Positions 57,537-64,000 of a stretch of 64,000 nucleotides of DNA are shown piece after piece. The stretch is from contig JAACJO010000008.1 of assembly GCA_013368445.1 (NCBI GenBank), positions 1,240,001-1,304,000 on the forward strand. Direction: 5' to 3'. The notes under the pieces were generated by a model. It was not told where the DNA came from. It ran no database searches and saw nothing but the letters and a program-made list of their open reading frames with translations. Both the position numbers and the translations under genes were made by a program. The stretch is from Leucocoprinus leucothites. Lineage: Eukaryota > Basidiomycota > Agaricomycetes > Agaricales > Agaricaceae. Within the stretch, counting starts at the first letter, position 1. Every line of letters starts with the position of its first letter.

Positions 57537-58257
57537 GTCAACGTCCGAGAAGCCATTTGCATATACCAAGCGCTCATTGTCACTTTGTTGATCGCGGGGT
57601 GGGCGCTTCAACGCGTCTTGTCACGCGCTCCTTATGTAATCGCCGCGATTTCGAACCACGAGGGTGTGATTATTTTGACCTCAGCTTCCTTTTGGAACCA
57701 TCCTGTCTCTTACGCGCTCTTACGCATTTTATTAAAAAATATTACCGGATGACCTCGTTGTGATAGAGTTGCTGCGCTGTCATGATCCTCCTGATCCTCC
57801 CTTTCATTTATGCTCTTTGAATCTTTTTCCCGAGTGCCTAGGTCATAATCGAACCAACCAACATCGAGAGTCCAGCGCTAGCCCTCACCCTTTAGAAGAG
57901 CCTTCTCTCAATTGAGTCCCTGTGAGAAAATCAATTTCGCTTGACCTTTGACCGATCAAGCACTACAAAATCAACAAGTATTGCAAGGGGGCCTCGGTTT
58001 AATATGCTCTACGGTGCACTCGATGTTAACCCCTTTGAACACCCCGCGATAGTTGATCTGTTCCAACATTAATCCCTGAAAACAAGATATAAGGTCGTGG
58101 CCATGATCACCTACAGTCCCTCCGATTACGCCTGATAGTGCCGATTTACTAAGAAGTCGGACTCAGTGGTTGATAGGCATTGAACGTTTTATCTTGACTA
58201 CTCAGGTAGGTGGCTCAATATTCAATAATGATCTGCTCTTGTGTTCTCTCTACCAGC
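57537..58257. other. intergenic, no gene seen
   Basis: Upstream flank of the Sld7-like gene and downstream flank of the NTF2-like gene. A TTCGAAA within 57640-57660 resembles a tRNA B box but has no partner acceptor or A box. Confidence 0.4.
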
Positions 58258-58841
58258 TTATAGAGAAGCTTGATGGCCAACTCGGACATCATTTGCCGAG
58301 AAGGCGAGTTTAACGATTCTCCGAGTATCAGCATAGCTTTCCTTGCCTAGTGGTTCTATCCTACGGTCTTGTAAGCCTGGATCTAAGGTAACTGAAGTCT
58401 TTACTCACTGTACTTGAACTGTCTTATGACGTTCGAACTCAACAGGTTGGTCTGAGCCTGGTAGCGATCGCTGGATGCCTTGGATTATGTACGTTCCACT
58501 GAACGTACCACTCTGAGATTTGGCTAAAGGTGAGTAAGTTTGCTCCTGTTAAAAAATAAATCAAAGCTCACTTGGTTTGTAGATGGATTTCGAGGTAATT
58601 CTTGTGCTTGTTGCCACGACACCCTTAGTCTTGACCCTTTCCTCAAGGACAAAACCATCCCTTGGATATCCTGGTATCGAATTGACTTTCCATTTACGCT
58701 AGCTTCAATGTTTTTCGAAAATGTCCTGTCCACTGCTCGGAGAGCTTCCTCGTCGCTCGGTGCCTCGAAGATGTCGTGAATGTGTTGCATCGACCATGAG
58801 GTAAGTGACGTCAGAGCGAAGGATGAAAATGTCGTCTCCAT
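58258..58841 (-). CDS. small NTF2/SnoaL-like hypothetical protein
   Basis: Three exons (58841-58572, 58512-58409, 58360-58258; introns 59 and 48 nt) sum to 477 nt and 158 residues. It begins METTFSSFALTSLTSWSMQH, and the visible conserved-looking parts are HIHDIFEAPSDEEALRAVDR, LRVSWQQAQEL, GTFSGTYIIQGIQRSLPG, FERHKTVQVQ and DTRRIVKLAFSAND. Length and pattern (one helix pair, then beta strands) match a group of uncharacterised fungal NTF2-like proteins I remember; no catalytic residues can be named. The second intron is 48 nt and holds an in-frame TGA, so retention would truncate the protein. Confidence 0.6.
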
Positions 58842-60544
58842 AGTGAATGCCTCTTTTGTAGGAACCGAGGCGTTTTTGAACGGGCAAGTATTTGCGAAGG
58901 GCAAGAGCGGAAATTAGTACCCAAGGAAAAACCGAAGCCCAGTCTTTATATGTTCTTTGAATGAGGGTTACCAAGCTTTTGGTCTAGGTCCCTTTTTTTT
59001 ACTTCCGTGCAACAGCTTCGCCGCCAGGGGTAGTGGGGTAAGAATGCATTACGATTGGAACCCGCTTGACGGGGAAAATCTTGTTGGAGACATTATGTAT
59101 CTTGTTGATTGTGAAGCACAACTCGTGTACTAAATTCCTCTTAAAGGGAGACATTCATAGCCCGCAAGGTCCAAACCATCGGATGGACTCCAGTGACATG
59201 CGCGCTTCGGCTTCTGTGGATCTGCGATACCGCTCATCGATCGTCCTCTGGTACCTTCTTGCCATTTACATCCTGAAGTGAGATATGCGACGTAGTTCAT
59301 GCCATGGAACCCCGTTCAAATGTGTCCACCCGGCAGCTGCGATCAAATCTTGGGTCTGCAAATATTCAGCGCCTAGGCCTTGGCTCGCTGGTCCTGTGTT
59401 TGAAGTCTAGAACTGTCCTGTCAAAATGGCGCGCCATGGACATCCAAGCGTACCTGGACCTCAAAAAACCACGGTGCCCGCCAAGATCCGCCTCGCTTCG
59501 GCTCCCAGCCATCCCCAACTTCTCATGGAACACTCTAATATGACGCAAACCCATTCATCCCTCGCATTCTGCCTTTCCCCGGAGGCTTATAGCTCCTATC
59601 GACGGGGTAATCGCCGTCTCAGATAGATCGAGTATTTTTAAAATACTGTAGTAATGACACAGATCAAGTGGTGAAGCGCCACGAAAGGCTCGGGATAATC
59701 TCATAATCATTTCGTTAGCTGTTGTAAAGGTTCAATGTTCAATCCTTGCTCCACATTATCTCCTTTCTGTACCGTTGATGCCGACTTCAAAGATAGCAAT
59801 TTATCGAGGAACCGTGTCTTCATGATATGCAGATTCCTTAGCGCTGTATGATGTACACCACCCCTTCGCAATCGCACAAGTAATGTCAGATATATCTACG
59901 TAATCAGCTCCTTATCGGATTTTGTCCAAGGTAAAACAGAAAATTCACTTGATAATGTCCGCGCCAAGTCAAAAGCCGAATACAAATTCTCACCATCACT
60001 TTGATTCAGATGAACACAATAGCTATTGAATATCTCGTTGCATTACCCGAGTGTTCAGCAGTATTAATATTTGTTGGGTGCTTGAAGGATGTACTTGGCA
60101 TCTCCGGCGTGCCCATTGGAAACTTCGAATTCCAATAACTCTGTGTGCTAGACCTACTTCTGCCCCAAAGCAGCAATCTCTACGTATTTTCTTGGATGCT
60201 GGTGTCTCAGCACAATGATCGAGAAAAACAGTGCTCAAACTTAACTGTGATTATGATGATATTGAGTTGTGATTTGCATTTCCATCTGATGCCATTGGCG
60301 TGCCTTGTATCTTCGATATTTATGCGAATGTTTGATGACGGATAGCTTTTGGCTACCGGCAACCGCTCAGATCAACACCTGGTGTATTTTGCTGACGTTG
60401 CGGCGCCAACGCGCCGAGCCCTGTGATCTGGGTGTACGGACACAGCTGGATGCATATGGCTACAAACTTCACATAGGTTTCCAGGGTTATAAGGACTACC
60501 TCTGGGAAGAACCACATCTACGTGTATACAATTGATCGACGTCC
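58842..60544. other. intergenic, no gene seen
   Basis: Open frames near 59304-59626 overlap on both strands without motifs. No coding signal could be supported. Confidence 0.4.
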
Positions 60545-61377
60545 ATGTCCAATCTGCTTGTTGTCATTCTCCTCACTAAACCTCAACGTAATCTCGATTG
60601 GGGAAAACCGACGGGTCCGTGGAAGGGTAAGAATGAATTCACGTCTACGCCACATCCGTGTATAACTTACTTACTCCTGGAGATATCCTGACTGTCATCC
60701 GAACGTTGACAAGTTTCGACGTCACTCACGAGGGGACCACTTCCGCAGCACCAGGATCTCCAATACCTGTGTTTCGATCGCTTACGAGCACCTCTCAACC
60801 AGTAGGATCGTCGCTCAGTGGAGATCCGGATGGGCATAACGAAGAATTACTCGGCATTTTCTTCCAAGTCGCCCTGCCAGAAGCAGTCGGCGTCGAAAAG
60901 CTCTTGTCAGGTCTTTCTCAGCTTCCTGCGGATGTCTCTGGCGACCCCGGAACGATCGCTAGTATCGATTGTCGAGTATATCGACCTTACAACCAGCTTA
61001 AGCCCGAGGTGTATGTACCAACCGGGGAAGGCACCCTGGTTTTGAATTGCATGACACCCTCGGCGGAGTCGGAGGAGACGTTCAACAGATGGTACGCGGA
61101 AGAACATATCCCCATGTTAAGAGCGGTCCCTGGGTGGCGCTCGTCCACACGTTACATCCTTGTCAACTCTAAATGTTCTGTATCATATTCTGCCGCCAAA
61201 CCAGTAGGTGTACCAAAATATTTCGCTTTACATGAATGGGTGGGCGATAAGGTCTTTCAAACAACGGAGTATAAAGCTGCAGTAGATACACCTTGGAGAA
61301 CAGAAGTCATGGCTGGTGTGCAGGAAAAGCAGAGGTTTGTTCTGCAGTATATTGGGAAGTTGAGAGAAGAGGTTTAG
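60545..61377 (+). CDS. EthD / dimeric alpha-beta barrel (Dabb)-like protein
   Basis: Two exons (60545-60626 and 60683-61377; 56-nt intron) give 258 residues starting MSNLLVVILLTKPQRN. The C-terminal half contains EETFNRWYAEEHIPMLRAVP followed by GWRSSTRYILV, the Trp-Tyr-x-x-x-His pattern of EthD-type ferredoxin-like folds, then YFALHEWVGDKVFQTTEYK. The N-terminal half is a second, diverged copy of the fold. Members of this superfamily dimerise; several act in degradation or biosynthesis of aromatic compounds, but most fungal ones are uncharacterised. The stop lies only 31 bp from the stop of the convergent MFS gene. Confidence 0.72.
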
Positions 61378-61408
61378 TGGGAAATGAAACTGCCAACCAG
61401 CCTAGTCA

Positions 61409-63790
61409 TTAATTGCTAGCTGGAGGACCTAACTTAGCCCTCCATTCTTCTCCCTTGAACATCAACAACATTACGGGTAAAAATGTGATCACGCTATATC
61501 GAAATGCTCATGAATGCCACTGGAACCAGCAGATAGCAAGGAGTGGCACACGAACCATATGGCTGCAAAGACGAAAAAAGACCACTGGTAACCGATCTAA
61601 GTGAAAGCACTTGTGGCTGAGCAGATGTCACCTCTGAAACACTTGGCCGCTCAAAGACGTACCTTGTCGCCGAAAGGTATACTGAATGCCAAGGTCTAAG
61701 TAAAAATACTGTGGAGAAAAAGGATGAGAGGCGCCTACGAATAGAACCCTAGGGTCAAGCCGAATACTTGTCGGATGATACTGAAAGGATAGCTGTCAGG
61801 CACTCGCGAATAATGCAATGAGGTAAGACAAAGACGTACCCGAAGCAAATGCTAGCGTCATTGCTACGCGAACTGTAGCAATCGTTGCAGCTGTATGTGT
61901 AGCAGACCGATGACACGATTTGCACTGAGGACCCAGGAATCGGTATAGAACCCGGCAATTGGACAGTTATGATTACTCACTGCCGAAACAGGCCACCGCT
62001 GACGCCCTGGCGTCAAATGCATTCATAACAGCATTGACCTTGACTCACCCATTCCAATACATGGAGCAACAAAAGTATGAGCATATTGAACCGTAAACCC
62101 ATCTGGTAATGTGTGGTAAATAGAGTCCTCAAGCTTGGACAATTGCCATTGCTTACAACTATAATCGAATCAGCATTTCACCTTGCCACTGAGAGATTGG
62201 GATGGCGAGACAAAGAAACGCACATTAAAAGGCCAACAGGAACAGTGAGTGCGCCCGTCCAGATTCCTTGTAATCGAACTTCAACGGGAGCAGCTTTCCC
62301 TTGGCTAAGAGCTCGGCGTCGTGCTCGCTGCATCATCAGATCTGTAACGGGTCCAGAGCACAGTTCGCCGATTGTCCTGCATCCATGCTTGCTCAGGTGG
62401 TCTCGCAAATTGATTTAAGGTAGGAACTCACGCTCCGACGAGAAGGCTAATACCGTTTGCAAGTCTGAATTTACGGGTGAGTGTTTGTTATTGAGAAGCG
62501 TAAAATACTGCACCCGTTTTGGACTGTGTCGAAGTTGTAGATCCTTGTGAAAAGTGTAGCCAATGTTAAAGCTGGCTCGATAGATGCAAAGCCATAGATG
62601 ACGCCGCTGAAATCGGATGAGGCTCCCGTTTTTAGCGAAAGTATTGAGACCTACTAAAATATCGCAGGGAACGCGACAGACGGGTACTTCATCATACTCA
62701 AAGGCTTTACAACAAAATCCCTTCTTCTCAAATGGCGTTCTGCTGAGATGTCCCAAAACCCTAACCGACGGATATAGGTCCGGACTGCCAGGGGAGGCGC
62801 ATGATAAACTTCTCCTCCTCTGAGAAGCTCTTGAATGTCAGTCCCATCAAGGTCGTCATTCTTGGATATGTTGGTGAGAATTTCATCATATGAACCGAGA
62901 GGTCGGGTGTAGAGCGTCTCAGGAAGGAAGAAGAGACATATGACAAGCATGGCACCTGTTTTCGGGTATAAATAACATAAGCAATAGGTACACTAAGATG
63001 AGTTGGTATATTTACCATTGAGCATCGCACCAGTCCAGAAACACCATCGCCAGCCATGGCTTCGAGCGACGTAACCACCAATCTGAATTAGAAGTGAGTA
63101 TGTTGTGCTAACCTGAATACAAGCATCCACTTACTATGGGGGCCAAATGCGCCCCGTTCGTCGACATCACTGTATACAGTCCCATTGCTTTGCCTCGTTG
63201 ATGCATATAGCACATATCAGAAATCGTCCCAGCACCTAAAACTGCTGCCGTGGCAGCACCCGAGCCGTTGAAAGCGCGGGCGACAATTAACGTTCCATAG
63301 GATTTGGCGACTGCAGATCCTATGGCACTAACAAAGCCAATCAACAAAGTGAAAAGATATATGGGTCGCCTGCCATAGACATTCGCGAATGGGACGAAAA
63401 GTATTGGTCCGATGGCACTTGTGCCGATTGCTATGGTAGTTTGATAGGTGGCGGTAACGTGAGCAATACCAAATTCTTCCGCAAGTGGAACCACGGCTGG
63501 ATTCACAATTGCGACATTAAGTGTCGCCAGAGCAGCAAGAATAGATACTTGGAAGAGAATTAGCCATTTCAACCACTTTTACTCTAGTTAGTTGAAATTG
63601 TGAATGTGACCTAAGTATGACTTGCATTAGGGTAGTTGAGTGGATCCGTCTCTGAAGCATTAGGTTGTGGTACCAATGGTAGCCCAGTGTCATCGAGTTT
63701 AATCACAGTTGGTGCCGCAGAGTTTTCTCTCTGTACTGGAGATCGAGACTTCTCTTCCAAACCGGTTTTCTCTGAGGACGAGGGTTGCAT
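61409..63790 (-). CDS. MFS transporter paralogue 3 (same exon map, 2-nt microexon, GC-AG intron 1)
   Basis: The start is ATG 63790 (MQPSSSEKTGLEEKSRSP) and the stop is TAA 61409. Exons read directly include 63790-63626, 63575-63135, 63082-63016, 62955 onward, the exon ending 62224, the microexon 62158-62157, 62102 onward, the 18-nt exon 61998-61981 and the last exon ending KLGPPASN. Shared motifs are TGLPLVPQPNAS, LNYPNWLK, VPFANVYGRRPIY, ARAFNGSGAATAAVL, MHQRGKAMGL, HGWRWCF-type sequence, GELCSGPVTDLMMQRARRRA, CYTYSCNDCY and IGYQWSFFVFAAI. No stop or frameshift is needed. It is a DHA1-like antiporter of unknown substrate, the most diverged of the three copies here. Confidence 0.83.
62157..62158 (-). 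other. 2-nt microexon (TT) of MFS paralogue 3
   Basis: The upstream intron 62223-62159 (65 nt) ends ATAG and the downstream intron 62156-62103 (54 nt) starts GTAAGC. The joined codons are ATT-TAT-GGG (Ile-Tyr-Gly), in phase with both sides. Confidence 0.7.
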
Positions 63791-64000
63791 GATAGAGGGG
63801 CATTAGAGCACCGGCGTTGCAAAATAACATATTTATACTATTCAGAAGAAGCCTCTCACGAGGCCTCTGTTATGCTCTGTGGGATTTCAAAACGTCCAAC
63901 TTAGGTGGTGAAGAGGAGTAGTGGAGAGAAAATAGAAGCAAAACCGAGGGAACGGGCCGGATATATTTATTTTAGAGGTTATTGCCAAATAAGAGACCAC
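63791..64000. promoter_or_regulatory. upstream flank of MFS paralogue 3
   Basis: This is the 5' flank of the gene, running to the window edge. On the minus strand a TATAAATA-like sequence lies near 63829-63836, about 40 nt from the start codon. Confidence 0.35.

Noticed and set aside
57590..57690. tRNA-like B box (TTCGAAA) on the minus strand
   Set aside because: A T arm can be drawn, but no acceptor stem or A box lies at the right distance.
58399..58408. Apparent in-frame TGA in the NTF2-like gene suggesting a pseudogene
   Set aside because: The TGA lies inside a canonical 48-nt intron (58361-58408) starting GTGAGT and ending GTAG, so the gene is intact.
58546..58571. 26-nt GT-AG interval in the NTF2-like gene
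   Set aside because: Too short for a fungal intron. A 59-nt intron (58513-58571) with the same donor closes the frame and gives better family sequence.
1..64000. CRISPR arrays, insertion sequences, rRNA, long terminal repeats
   Set aside because: By eye I saw no regularly spaced repeats, no transposase or reverse transcriptase frames, and no rRNA sequence. A self-dotplot would be needed to exclude short repeats.

Overview
This is a eukaryotic nuclear window from a filamentous basidiomycete, most likely an agaricomycete. The evidence is genes broken by many short GT-AG introns (mostly 48-70 nt), an intronless leucine-rich F-box protein of the mushroom type, a Cdc15/Imp2-type F-BAR-SH3 protein, fungal CAP/PR-1, Nrd1-like and coatomer-zeta proteins, and intron-bearing tRNA. 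I see no operons, CRISPR arrays, rRNA genes or intact transposons. All exon models below come from reading splice sites and checking that codon phase closes; nothing was aligned to a database.

Layout. 0-5 kb: the tail of an unidentified gene, a tRNA-Thr(TGT), a secreted CAP/PR-1 gene, then sparse sequence. 5-11 kb: a four-RRM Nrd1-like RNA-binding protein with a pyrimidine-rich 3' flank, and an MCT-type transporter. 11-20 kb: a conserved fungal protein that may be a decayed nuclease, an RS-rich SCI1-like protein, a tRNA-Thr(AGT), and the 1160-residue F-BAR/SH3 septation protein. 20-24.7 kb: gene-poor, with one possible tiny membrane-peptide exon. 24.7-42.4 kb: coatomer zeta, two paralogous MFS transporters (26 and 37 kb), a secreted metallophosphatase, an F-box protein, a decayed membrane-protein fragment and a nucleotidyltransferase. 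43-58 kb: a four-helix membrane protein, two coiled-coil proteins, small hypotheticals, an acidic Ser/Pro-rich protein and an Sld7-C-like protein. 58-64 kb: an NTF2-like protein, an EthD/Dabb-like protein and a third MFS paralogue.

Genes are individually transcribed housekeeping functions (vesicle coat, septation, RNA binding, nuclear RS protein, replication-type protein) mixed with accessory functions (transporters, secreted proteins).

The most striking signal is in the three MFS paralogues at 26.1-28.5, 37.1-39.4 and 61.4-63.8 kb. Each is intact (about 500 residues) and shares an intron map that includes a 19-nt exon, an 18-nt exon and, at the same codon in all three, what can only be read in frame as a 2-nt microexon between two introns of normal size. 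Other observations include GC-AG introns, stop-free introns of 3n length, a 493-nt intron whose retention would remove the SH3 domain, and a pair of tRNA-Thr isoacceptors.
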